Shown here: positions 1 through 6,616 of the stretch, one piece after another
Numbering within the stretch: the first letter of the stretch is position 1
Layout of the letters: each line of letters opens with the position of its first letter
NCBI GenBank assembly: GCA_018623405.1
Contig: JAAZVO010000068.1
Span: 1-11,436, forward strand
DNA from: Crocinitomicaceae bacterium
Lineage (GTDB): Bacteria > Bacteroidota > Bacteroidia > Flavobacteriales_G > Salibacteraceae
Direction: 5' to 3'
DNA: 11,436 nucleotides
The notes under the pieces: generated by a model
What the model was told of the DNA's origin: nothing
Databases searched by the model: none
What the model saw: only the letters and a program-made list of their open reading frames with translations
Position numbers and translations under genes: made by a program

Positions 1-1
1 A

Positions 2-241
2 GGACATAAGCGAGGCTTTTATTTGGTAAATTACAGATACTATACCCGTGGGGCTTTTAAGGCTTTAGGAATCAACTTTGGCACTGGCGCTGCTGTTCCT
101 GATTATCAAGATGTGTCTTTTAAACTTAATCTTCCAACAGAGGGCAAAGGAACTTTTGAAGTTTTTGGTTTAGCCGGGATTAGTGAGATTGGGCTAATTG
201 GAAGCGTGATAGACACCAATGATTTAGAATCGCTGTACTGA
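2..241 (+). pseudogene. Internal fragment of a TonB-dependent outer-membrane receptor, cut off at its 3' side
   Basis: The frame is open from the left edge (second base) to a TGA at 239-241 and gives about 79 residues. It begins GHKRGFYLVNYRY and continues with FGTGAAVPDYQD and SFKLNLPTEGKGTFEVFG. These resemble the stretch between plug and barrel in Bacteroidota TonB-dependent receptors that carry an N-terminal carboxypeptidase-like domain. Such receptors import substrates across the outer membrane using TonB energy and normally run 700-1000 residues, with a long beta barrel after this point. Here the frame stops after DLESLY, and no barrel sequence follows in the remaining 110 bases before the opposite-strand gene. 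The 5' part lies outside the window, so only the 3' truncation is visible. I read it as a pseudogene made by deletion or rearrangement. The family call rests on motif recognition alone. Confidence 0.65.
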
Positions 242-351
242 GCCGTATTCAAAATCTAGGGTATTTGTAAAACTAAACCCCCTATCAAACAAGCGAAGTA
301 TTGTAGATGTAGAGCGCTCGGGTAGATTTAAAGATTGGTTAAATCAGTAGT
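242..351. other. Spacer with an unassigned open frame after the receptor break
   Basis: Between the receptor stop and the stop codon of the opposite-strand response regulator there is one open stretch, on the + strand at 246-350. It begins YSKSRVFVKLNP, ends GRFKDWLNQ and terminates with TAG. It has no start codon and lies in a different frame from the receptor fragment. It could be the tail of another gene brought here by the rearrangement that cut the receptor, or chance. I recognise no family. An 8-base palindrome, GAGCGCTC, sits at 312-319 but has no loop and no T tract, so I do not call it a terminator. Confidence 0.3.
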
Positions 352-1002
352 TTAAGCATTTATAGACTCTAAGAATGAGTTTATTTGTTCTTCAGTAACA
401 GGTTTTGTCCACACCTCTAATACATCAAATACCGAAAGGTCTTTTTGCCTTATTGAGCTTAAATCGTATGACAAAATAATGGTTGGATGAAGTAAATTTT
501 CCTCTTTTAGTTGATTTAAAACTTCCATTCCGTTAAGGTTTGGCATGTTTAAGTCGAGGATTATTAAATCTATTTTTATTTTAGAAGATTGCAAATAAGG
601 TAATACTTTTCTGGGGTCTGAAATTGTTTCTAAAAATTCGGGTTTAATAAAAAGTTCTACCATTCTTTTATTATAAAATAGCGCTACTTCATCATCATCA
701 ACCAATAAAATGTTGTTAGGCTTTTTTAAGATGCTATCATGAGAGGTTTCGGGGTTTATTTGGCTTATAGAAATATCGTTCAAAGCTTCAATTTCATCTT
801 TTAGGTAAGTTAACAAATCCTCTTTAGGGTACTGAGAAATAAGTAATTCAATAATACCTTGAGCATTTGAAATATGTTTCCTAACAATATGGCTTGAATA
901 ATACTCGAGTTTTTCTCTTTTCTTTTTTTCAATATTCAGCCGCTTTTGTACTTTAATTAAATCTTTTGTGGAGCTTTCTTTTTTCTCTAAAAGCCTTTGC
1001 AT
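352..1002 (-). CDS. Surviving 3' reading frame: coiled coil, HxVR helical hairpin and receiver domain
   Basis: This is the longest open part of the broken gene, starting at the first ATG after the internal TAA, 39 bases downstream of it. The 216-residue product would hold a basic coiled coil (about 8-35), a DHp-like helical hairpin with His38 (about 33-80), and a full receiver (about 96-216). The receiver has VDDDE at 101-105, phospho-acceptor Asp150 in LILDLNMP, Ser178 and Lys200. All receiver active-site positions are kept, so reinitiation here could still yield a working phospho-acceptor. It has no DNA-binding output domain, so it would act by protein contact or as a relay intermediate. 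Stop codon is TAA. Whether it is translated is unknown; I would treat it as the remnant of the larger gene. Confidence 0.6.
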   Translation of the reverse strand: MQRLLEKKESSTKDLIKVQKRLNIEKKKREKLEYYSSHIVRKHISNAQGIIELLISQYPKEDLLTYLKDEIEALNDISISQINPETSHDSILKKPNNILLVDDDEVALFYNKRMVELFIKPEFLETISDPRKVLPYLQSSKIKIDLIILDLNMPNLNGMEVLNQLKEENLLHPTIILSYDLSSIRQKDLSVFDVLEVWTKPVTEEQINSFLESINA

Positions 1003-1368
1003 TGTTTTGTCTAGGTCAGAAAGCTTAAAAGGTTTAAAAAGTTAGTCGTCAGCACCTAAGTTCATACCTTCTCTAAGGTCTTGAGAGCTTGCTTTAGCAG
1101 AAATAATTATAAATGGAATATCCTTTAGCCTTTCGCCTCTTTTTGCTCTTTTCAAAAATTCAAGTCCACCCATACCTTCCATCATAATGTCTGAAATAAT
1201 AAGGTCGAATTTTTCGGTGTTTAAAAGCTCCCATGCAGGCTCTGCCCGAAAAAAAGCAGAAATATTTAAGCCTCTAATAGTCAGATAATCGCTTAACGTT
1301 TCGTTTAGCGATGCATCATCTTCTACAATTAAAACTTTTAACCCTTTAGAAAAGTAATTTTCAGCTAT
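352..1368 (-). pseudogene. REC-DHp-like hairpin-REC response regulator, broken by an in-frame TAA
   Basis: Reading from 1368 gives a receiver domain: EDD acidic cluster at residues 16-18, phospho-acceptor Asp60 in ISDIMM, Ser90 in IISAK. It is followed by GADD, then TAA at 1044-1042, then LFKPF in the same frame with the conserved receiver Lys. Tyr is expected at the stop, because the intact paralogue at 3325-4335 reads GADDYITKPF. Beyond the stop the frame stays open through a charged coiled coil, a helical segment with HIVRKH (His codon 889-891), and a second receiver (VDDDE, LDLNMP, WTKP). The first codon available is ATA at 1368-1366, because TGA closes the frame just upstream at 1371-1369. 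ATAGCTGAA would read Met-Ala-Glu if the ATA were once ATG. The gene overlaps the end of the Hpt gene by 8 bases, so it was the last gene of the operon. Two separate lesions favour decay over sequencing error. Confidence 0.75.
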
Positions 1369-1711
1369 TCACTATTTCTTTTCTCTTTGCCTCTAAGATA
1401 GTTATTACACTTTCAATATTTTCTTCAAGGTTAGTCACTACTGTTTTAATTTCTTTATTGCCCGGATAAATATTTTTAAGCAACTCACTAGTAGAGCCTA
1501 AACTAAGTGACGCCACTGTTGGTAAAATGGCATGCCTTAATTCAGAAATAGTATCAAAATCAGCATTGTATATGCTTGTATCTTTGATACCTTCTGCGGT
1601 TCGTTTAAATGAAGAAATACAGGCATCAATAAACTTTAAATACATTTCGGGCTTGTTTGCGAAGATATTATCGAAAGATTCAAAATCAATTTCGTTTATC
1701 GGGTTTTTCAT
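1361..1711 (-). CDS. Histidine phosphotransfer (Hpt) domain protein
   Basis: A 116-residue, single-domain, mostly helical cytoplasmic protein. The likely phospho-accepting residue is His60 in the helix SELRHAILPTVASLSLG. The usual Hpt box is H-x-x-K-G-S/A; here Leu and Pro-Thr replace Lys and Gly-Ser, a divergence I also associate with small Bacteroidota Hpt proteins. The role would be to carry phosphate from the receiver of the hybrid kinase just upstream (its stop lies 5 bases before this ATG) to another receiver. The broken double-REC gene overlaps the 3' end of this gene, so kinase, Hpt and receiver were one transcription unit. Stop is TGA at 1363-1361. The ATG at 1711 fits the operon spacing. 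Family assignment is by size, His helix and context. Confidence 0.75.
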   Translation of the reverse strand: MKNPINEIDFESFDNIFANKPEMYLKFIDACISSFKRTAEGIKDTSIYNADFDTISELRHAILPTVASLSLGSTSELLKNIYPGNKEIKTVVTNLEENIESVITILEAKRKEIVNS

Positions 1712-1716
1712 TTTAT

Positions 1717-3282
1717 TTAGGGTTTAAAGTTTTCTAAAAAAAACTGTTTTAATTTTTTAGGGGTAATTGGTTTCGTTAGCACATCATCAAAGCCAACTCC
1801 TTTGTAGTAAGAAACTTCAGAGGACTCGGCATTTGCCGTAAAGGCAACAATAGGTGTTTTTTTGTTTAACTTACTTTTAGTTCTAATCATTTTATAACCC
1901 GTAACACCATCAATTTCAGGTATTTGTATGTCCATTAGAATAAGGTCGAACAGTTGGGCATTGCTCATTGCTAAACCCTCTTTGGCAGAGCTTGCTAATT
2001 GTAATTCAATTCCCCAACTTTCTACCATAGCTTCCATTAGAACTTGGTTAGGAATCATATCTTCTACGTAAAGCACAGTAAGGTTTAATGGGAGGTTAAT
2101 GTTGTTGTTTTCTTCGGGAGTTGTATTTTTTCCTTGAATGAGTTTGCCAAGGTTTAGTGTTAATTGAAAATAAAAGCGTGAGCCTTGCCCATAAGTGCTT
2201 TCAATTTCTAGCTTGCTTGATAATTTAGAGAGTAAACCATCAATAATACTAAGTCCTAATCCTGTGCCCCCATATTTTCTTGATGTTCCTGTAGTTTCTT
2301 GAATAAAAGCCTTTTTAACCGTTTCAATATTTTCTGCTTTAATTCCTATGCCGGTGTCTTCAACAGAAAAAAGTAAGGTTACTTTTTTTAGGGTTTGCTC
2401 AATTACTTTACAGGTTAGTTTAACATAACCCGATTCAGTAAACTTTATGGCATTAGAAAGTAAATTATTGATAATTTGAGAAAGTCGCAACTCATCAAAA
2501 AGAACGTATTTGTTTAAGCTAATTGGTTCTAAGGGTTTTAGGTCTATACCTTTGTTGGTGGTTGTTGAGGTAAACTGATTTAAAATTTCAGTGAGAAAAT
2601 TTTCGAGATCAATTTCAGTAAACTCGAATTTAAAGCTGTTTGTATTAATTTTAGAGAAATCCAAAATGTCGTTAATCAACCCCATTAAGTGTTTTGATGA
2701 AAATACTAAAGAATCTAAAAGCTGTTTGTTTTCTTCATTTTCGTTGTATTTTAAAAGCTCACTTACTCCAATTATGGTGTGTAGGGGTGTTCTTATTTCA
2801 TGACTCATTGTAGATAAAAAGTCGTCTTTTGCTTTTAACGCTTTTTCTAGTGCGAGTTCTGCTTTTTTTCTGTCTGAAATATCAAAAGAAAACGACAGTA
2901 AATAATTGGTATGGTCGTCTTCATCGCCCGTATCAATTACATATTTACCAGAAATAATGTACTTTTTTTCGCCTTTTATTAAATACTCCTCCTCAAATAC
3001 CCCTGAAAACTCATTATTCCACGCAGCCAAGTCTGATGCTTTAAATGACTTAATGTTATCTATGCCATAAATTTCTTCATCTGTTTTGCCCATTACTTCA
3101 TCTACCGTTTTGCCAATAGATTTAATCATGTGGGTATTGGCAAAAAAGTATTTTCCATCGCGCGATTTCAAGGTAATGTTGAGGGGTAAAGAGTTTAAAA
3201 TGCTCTTGTTAATTAGCCTTTGTTTTTTGAGCAAAACCCGGCATAGTAAATTGAAATAGCAATACGCACCAAAAACCAGCAC
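1717..3282 (-). CDS. Hybrid sensor histidine kinase: PAS-HisKA-HATPase-REC (5' end frame-broken)
   Basis: The product, numbered from the GTG at 3282, has a PAS domain (about 23-135, with ITLKSRDGKYFFAN), a coiled linker, HisKA with His161 in STMSHEIRTPL, and an HATPase domain. That domain has an N box with Asn277 in NNLLSNAIKFT, a G1 box with Asp309 in EDTGIGI, and a G2 box GGTGLGLS at 338-345. A C-terminal receiver follows with Glu407-Asp408, phospho-acceptor Asp451 in LMDIQIPEIDG, Thr482 and Lys504. All catalytic residues are present. It would autophosphorylate and pass phosphate to its own receiver, then to the Hpt encoded 5 bases downstream. The true 5' end is uncertain. The first 20 residues from this GTG are out of frame with a signal-peptide sequence that starts at 3322; a TTG at 3234 would give a soluble kinase. 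No periplasmic sensor or convincing membrane domain remains, which is odd for this class. Confidence 0.85.
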   Translation of the reverse strand: MLVFGAYCYFNLLCRVLLKKQRLINKSILNSLPLNITLKSRDGKYFFANTHMIKSIGKTVDEVMGKTDEEIYGIDNIKSFKASDLAAWNNEFSGVFEEEYLIKGEKKYIISGKYVIDTGDEDDHTNYLLSFSFDISDRKKAELALEKALKAKDDFLSTMSHEIRTPLHTIIGVSELLKYNENEENKQLLDSLVFSSKHLMGLINDILDFSKINTNSFKFEFTEIDLENFLTEILNQFTSTTTNKGIDLKPLEPISLNKYVLFDELRLSQIINNLLSNAIKFTESGYVKLTCKVIEQTLKKVTLLFSVEDTGIGIKAENIETVKKAFIQETTGTSRKYGGTGLGLSIIDGLLSKLSSKLEIESTYGQGSRFYFQLTLNLGKLIQGKNTTPEENNNINLPLNLTVLYVEDMIPNQVLMEAMVESWGIELQLASSAKEGLAMSNAQLFDLILMDIQIPEIDGVTGYKMIRTKSKLNKKTPIVAFTANAESSEVSYYKGVGFDDVLTKPITPKKLKQFFLENFKP

Positions 3283-3322
3283 TGGTGAAAATAATTTTTG
3301 AGAAAAAAATTAACTTTTTCAT
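3209..3322 (-). pseudogene. Original start and signal peptide of the hybrid kinase, out of frame with it
   Basis: An ATG at 3322-3320 begins two bases after the TAG of the upstream regulator gene, the spacing expected inside an operon. It opens a 37-codon frame with a textbook signal peptide: MKKLIFFSK, then a hydrophobic core, then MPGFAQ with a probable cleavage after Ala. The frame meets TAA at 3211-3209. The kinase frame is shifted by one base; losing a single A from the A6 run near 3223-3228 would join ...GFAQK directly to QRLINKSILN, the start of the PAS domain. A cleaved signal peptide immediately before a cytoplasmic PAS domain makes no topological sense. I therefore infer that a periplasmic sensor and membrane span were deleted between them, leaving the junction out of frame. 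Confidence 0.6.
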
Positions 3323-3324
3323 AA

Positions 3325-4335
3325 CTATAAGCTTAGTATGTTTTCTACTGAAAGCTTCAACAAATCAGGCTTTATTGGTTTACCAACAATACCTTTAACG
3401 TTGCTAAATTTTTTGGTTTGGTCTAGTTCTATTTGGTTAGAGGTTGAGGAGTGTATGATAACCGGTACATTCAAGTTTCTTTTTTCCATTTCTTTTAACA
3501 CTGTAAATCCATCCATTTCTGGCATCATTAAGTCTAAAACTAGAAGGTCGGGGGGGTTTAGCTCTAACTCTTTTAAACCAACTATGGGGTTTGAGAACGA
3601 TTTTACCTTTAAATTTGGTAGGGCAGAAGAGAAGAATTTTTCTAAAATAAATAATGAAAACCGCTCATCATCAATCAAAAAAATTGTGCAATTAGATTTG
3701 ATTATGGGCTTTTCTTTTGGTTTAGTTTTTTTAGGAATAATAGTTTTTGCACCCTCTGTGATATCTAATATTTTTTTCGTTTCAGCAAAAATTAATTGCT
3801 TTAATTGAGGGTCTTCAATTTGGTCATCAAGTTCTTTTTTCTTTACCCAAATTTTTGATGCGTATGACCTTACCTTGTGGTTAACCAGCATTTTTAACTC
3901 AGCTAGCTGTAGGGATAACTCTTCAATTTTTTGTTGGGCTTCTTTTTTTGAGTTTTGTTCTAACTCAGACCTTTTTAAACGGGCATTTATTGAGCCCATT
4001 AACTCTTCAAAAGTAAAAGGCTTTGTAATATAATCATCTGCTCCAAGGTTTAAAGCCTCGCGGTGGGTGTTTTCATATTTAACCGCGCTTAAAAAAATGA
4101 AGGGAACCCAATTGGTAGTATTTATAGCACTAAACTTTTTTAAAACCTGTAGGCCACTAATGCCGGGCAGCATCATATCGCAAATGATTAAATCTGGAAT
4201 TTCTTTTGAAAAGCAGGCTATTGCATCTTCACCATTATCAAAAGTTTTGCAAGTAAAACGCTTGCTTGTTAAATAATCGGAAATGGTTTGTCCGAGCATT
4301 AAATTGTCCTCAATTATCCAAACTATTTTTTGCAT
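3325..4335 (-). CDS. Double-receiver protein: REC-DHp-like helical hairpin-REC
   Basis: A 336-residue cytoplasmic protein starting at ATG 4335 (MQKIVWIIEDN). The frame extends 20 codons further to a TTG at 4395, but that stretch is the translation of a GC-rich hairpin, so I reject it. REC1 covers about 3-122: Glu9-Asp10, phospho-acceptor Asp53 in ICDMMLPG, Ser83, Lys105 in DDYITKPF. A coiled coil (about 122-150) leads to a segment with NHKVRSYASK (His153) and a second helix ending ILDIT. A Lys/Pro-rich linker (about 198-214) precedes REC2 (about 216-336: DDE at 222-224, Asp268 in LDLMMPEMDG, Ser296, Lys319). Both receivers look active and there is no DNA-binding domain. The middle segment matches that of the broken gene at 352-1368 in length and in the H-x-V-R pattern. 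It is the first gene after the hairpin and lies 2 bases before the hybrid kinase start, so it is probably part of that relay. Confidence 0.88.
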   Translation of the reverse strand: MQKIVWIIEDNLMLGQTISDYLTSKRFTCKTFDNGEDAIACFSKEIPDLIICDMMLPGISGLQVLKKFSAINTTNWVPFIFLSAVKYENTHREALNLGADDYITKPFTFEELMGSINARLKRSELEQNSKKEAQQKIEELSLQLAELKMLVNHKVRSYASKIWVKKKELDDQIEDPQLKQLIFAETKKILDITEGAKTIIPKKTKPKEKPIIKSNCTIFLIDDERFSLFILEKFFSSALPNLKVKSFSNPIVGLKELELNPPDLLVLDLMMPEMDGFTVLKEMEKRNLNVPVIIHSSTSNQIELDQTKKFSNVKGIVGKPIKPDLLKLSVENILSL

Positions 4336-4343
4336 CTTTTTAC

Positions 4344-4389
4344 TAAAAAGAAGGGCCCAACCTGCCAAACCGCCAGCAAATTGGGCCCT
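4344..4389 (-). terminator. GC-rich terminator-like hairpin just upstream of the double-receiver gene
   Basis: A perfect 9-bp stem (AGGGCCCAA at 4389-4381 and TTGGGCCCT at 4360-4352 on the minus strand) encloses a 20-base loop and is followed by TTCTTTTTA. This has the shape of an intrinsic terminator for the upstream regulator-kinase pair, whose last stop is at 4484. The T tract ends only 8 bases before the ATG at 4335, so it could also act as an attenuator or shield the start of the next gene. The loop is G-rich (GGCGG, then GGCAGG), quite unlike the AT-rich surroundings. The rest of the 4390-4483 spacer is AT-rich with poly-A/T runs, and I see nothing else in it. Confidence 0.5.
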
Positions 4390-4483
4390 AGCCAACCGAT
4401 TATTTTTTGAAATTAACTACCTGACTTTAAATTGGTTTTAAAAAGGTTTTTTTTGAGAAAAAATTACTTTAAAAAGGAAAATT

Positions 4484-6616
4484 TTATAAAGGAAGTTCTA
4501 TAATAAACTCTGTGCCTTTGTGTTGGGTTGATTTGAAGCTTAAGGTGCCGCCCATTCTGTTTACGTATTCTTTTGCGATGCTTAACCCAAGGCCGCTGCC
4601 TGGAAATGCCTTTACATTTGATGCCCTAAAAAAGTTTGAGAAAAGTTTGTCTTGCTCTTTTTTGGGAATTCCAATTCCAAAATCTTTAACACAAATTTTT
4701 ACATTATCTCCTTCAAATTTTATATTCAACTCAGGAGCATCTACATCTGGCGAATATTTAAACGCGTTGGTAAGCAAGTTTAAAATTACAGCATCGAAAA
4801 GGTGAGAATCTATTACTACATCAGTAGGTTTTCCAATAATGTTTATGGCTAGGGTTCTGCCATCTACATAAGGAGAAAATGACCATACTTTAAGGTCTTT
4901 AATAATTCTTGTTATATCTAAAGCTTCTTTAAAGGCCTCTACTTTACCTGCACGTAGCTTTTCTACAATTAAAATATCATCAAGCAATATTTTAAATCTG
5001 TTAAACTCCTTATTTATCCTATCAAAAATACGCTCTTGCATAGGGTTGTTTGGCGGAGTTATTTCTTGCAGTAACTGTATGTTGGCATCTACCACAGCAA
5101 TTGGATTTCTTAGCTGATGTGAGGCCGTTGAAACAAGAGAGCTAATGGCTTTTTTTAATTCTCGTTCTTTATTTAAGTTTTCTTTTAACCGCTCTTCTGT
5201 TTTTATGGTGTCTGTAACATCTTGGTATTGCCATATTAATCCTTTTGAAGAATCAGTGCTGTTTAAAGGAATATAGTCTCTAGCATATACTTTACCATTA
5301 CTTAATTCAACCAACTCACCAAAAACCGGTTTGTTTTCCGCTAAAATTTCTTCTATTCTTTGAATAAATTTTTTTGGGTTTTTAAACATTGGCGCTGTTT
5401 GCTCTGCTGATTGGGCACAACTTAACCCTCTTAAATCAACAGGGTTAACGGGTATTTTAAATAATTCGCAAAAAGTCTTGTTGGCAAAGTCAATTATTCT
5501 ACCTGGCTTTTCTACTAATACACCTAGGTTTAACCTCATTACCAAAGATTTAAGCCTGAAGTAAGAATCTTCAATTTGCGACCTTAAGTCTATGTCGGCG
5601 TTTAATTTTATAATAAGTACATCGAAACCTGAGAGGGCTTTCGATTCAAAATTTGCCGATATACTTAAATAAGCAGAGAAGTAAGTGTTGTCGCGCCGTT
5701 TAATTTCGCACGGAAAAGCAAATTTTGGACTGCCGTTTTCGACAGACTCAATAATAGAGTGTAAATATTTTTGATCGAACTGAGCTATAAAATCACCAAA
5801 ATTTGAAGACTCTAGTGGTTTATGCTCCATACCCACTGCCTCAAAAAAGCTTTCGTTAGCATTAATAATTTGAAAAGATTTGTTTAGCCTAACCCTTATA
5901 ATGTCATCGTCAAAAGACTCATTTATTTGTGTTTCAGGTTTGTTTGCGGTGTTGGATAATTGGCTTTCACGGTAAACGGTAATTACATTGGCTTCTAAGT
6001 CTCTGTTGTAAAAACCTATGGCAAAAGCAGTAAAATCAAACGCTTCGTTTTCGTATGACATTAGTGTCATTTTAGATACAATAATTCGCTGCTCTTTTAT
6101 ACCGTCTATTGCATCAGAATAAATTTGATCGAATTCCTTATGGGTGCCTTGATAGATTTTATCTCGAAAAGTTAAAATGGTGCATTTTTTTTCTGAAGGT
6201 ACTTTTAGGTTATTCATGAGGGTTTCGGTACCATCAATAGCTCCTGTAGAAAAATTCATATTACATACCCCATAAGAGTCTAAATTATCTATGAAAGTAT
6301 CTACATAAAGTTTACTTTGCTCGTCATAATTTTTTGTTCTTGGAAAAATCTCGAATAAATAAAACTCTTCTTGTAACAGAGGTAAATAAACAAGTTTAAA
6401 AATGGCGTCTTTGGTTTCTACAAATCTTTTTAGTGCGCCAATATTTTCATTTTTACCGTAGCCAAAAAGATAGTCGAAAACATAACTTTCAATTTCGCTT
6501 AACTCTTTTTTGCCCAAATTATCAAAAAACACTTTGGCACTATGCGATAGTTGAAGCAGTTTAAAATCGTTGCTAAAAAGCGCTAAACTTGTTTTAAGCA
6601 GAAAAGTTTCTGTCAT
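4484..6616 (-). CDS. Soluble multi-PAS sensor histidine kinase
   Basis: A 710-residue protein without signal peptide or membrane segment, so a cytoplasmic sensor. The N-terminal half is divergent: a possible PAS-like fold at about 5-95 and an unassigned region at 100-220. Clearer PAS domains lie at about 240-340 (LNKSFQIINANESFFEAVG) and about 355-475 (LGVLVEKPGRIIDFANKTF). A short coiled coil (about 470-492) leads to HisKA with His500 in TASHQLRNPIAV. The ATPase domain follows: Asn617 in NLLTNAFKYS, Asp645 in KDFGIGIP, GSGLGLSIAKEY at 673-684. All catalytic boxes are intact and the C terminus is complete (GTEFIIELPL). There is no attached receiver. The ATG overlaps the stop of the AraC-type regulator by one base (TAATG), so that regulator is the likely partner. 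The signal sensed cannot be read from the sequence. Confidence 0.92.
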   Translation of the reverse strand: MTETFLLKTSLALFSNDFKLLQLSHSAKVFFDNLGKKELSEIESYVFDYLFGYGKNENIGALKRFVETKDAIFKLVYLPLLQEEFYLFEIFPRTKNYDEQSKLYVDTFIDNLDSYGVCNMNFSTGAIDGTETLMNNLKVPSEKKCTILTFRDKIYQGTHKEFDQIYSDAIDGIKEQRIIVSKMTLMSYENEAFDFTAFAIGFYNRDLEANVITVYRESQLSNTANKPETQINESFDDDIIRVRLNKSFQIINANESFFEAVGMEHKPLESSNFGDFIAQFDQKYLHSIIESVENGSPKFAFPCEIKRRDNTYFSAYLSISANFESKALSGFDVLIIKLNADIDLRSQIEDSYFRLKSLVMRLNLGVLVEKPGRIIDFANKTFCELFKIPVNPVDLRGLSCAQSAEQTAPMFKNPKKFIQRIEEILAENKPVFGELVELSNGKVYARDYIPLNSTDSSKGLIWQYQDVTDTIKTEERLKENLNKERELKKAISSLVSTASHQLRNPIAVVDANIQLLQEITPPNNPMQERIFDRINKEFNRFKILLDDILIVEKLRAGKVEAFKEALDITRIIKDLKVWSFSPYVDGRTLAINIIGKPTDVVIDSHLFDAVILNLLTNAFKYSPDVDAPELNIKFEGDNVKICVKDFGIGIPKKEQDKLFSNFFRASNVKAFPGSGLGLSIAKEYVNRMGGTLSFKSTQHKGTEFIIELPL

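Noticed and set aside
312..319. GAGCGCTC palindrome as a terminator of the minus-strand cluster
   Set aside because: There is no loop and no following T tract.
3338..3808. Open frame of 156 codons on the + strand opposite the double-receiver gene
   Set aside because: It is antisense to clear receiver-domain coding sequence and has no recognisable domain.
4336..4395. A 20-codon N-terminal extension of the double-receiver protein from TTG 4395
   Set aside because: It translates the terminator-like hairpin, and the receiver fold begins at MQKIVWIIEDN from ATG 4335.
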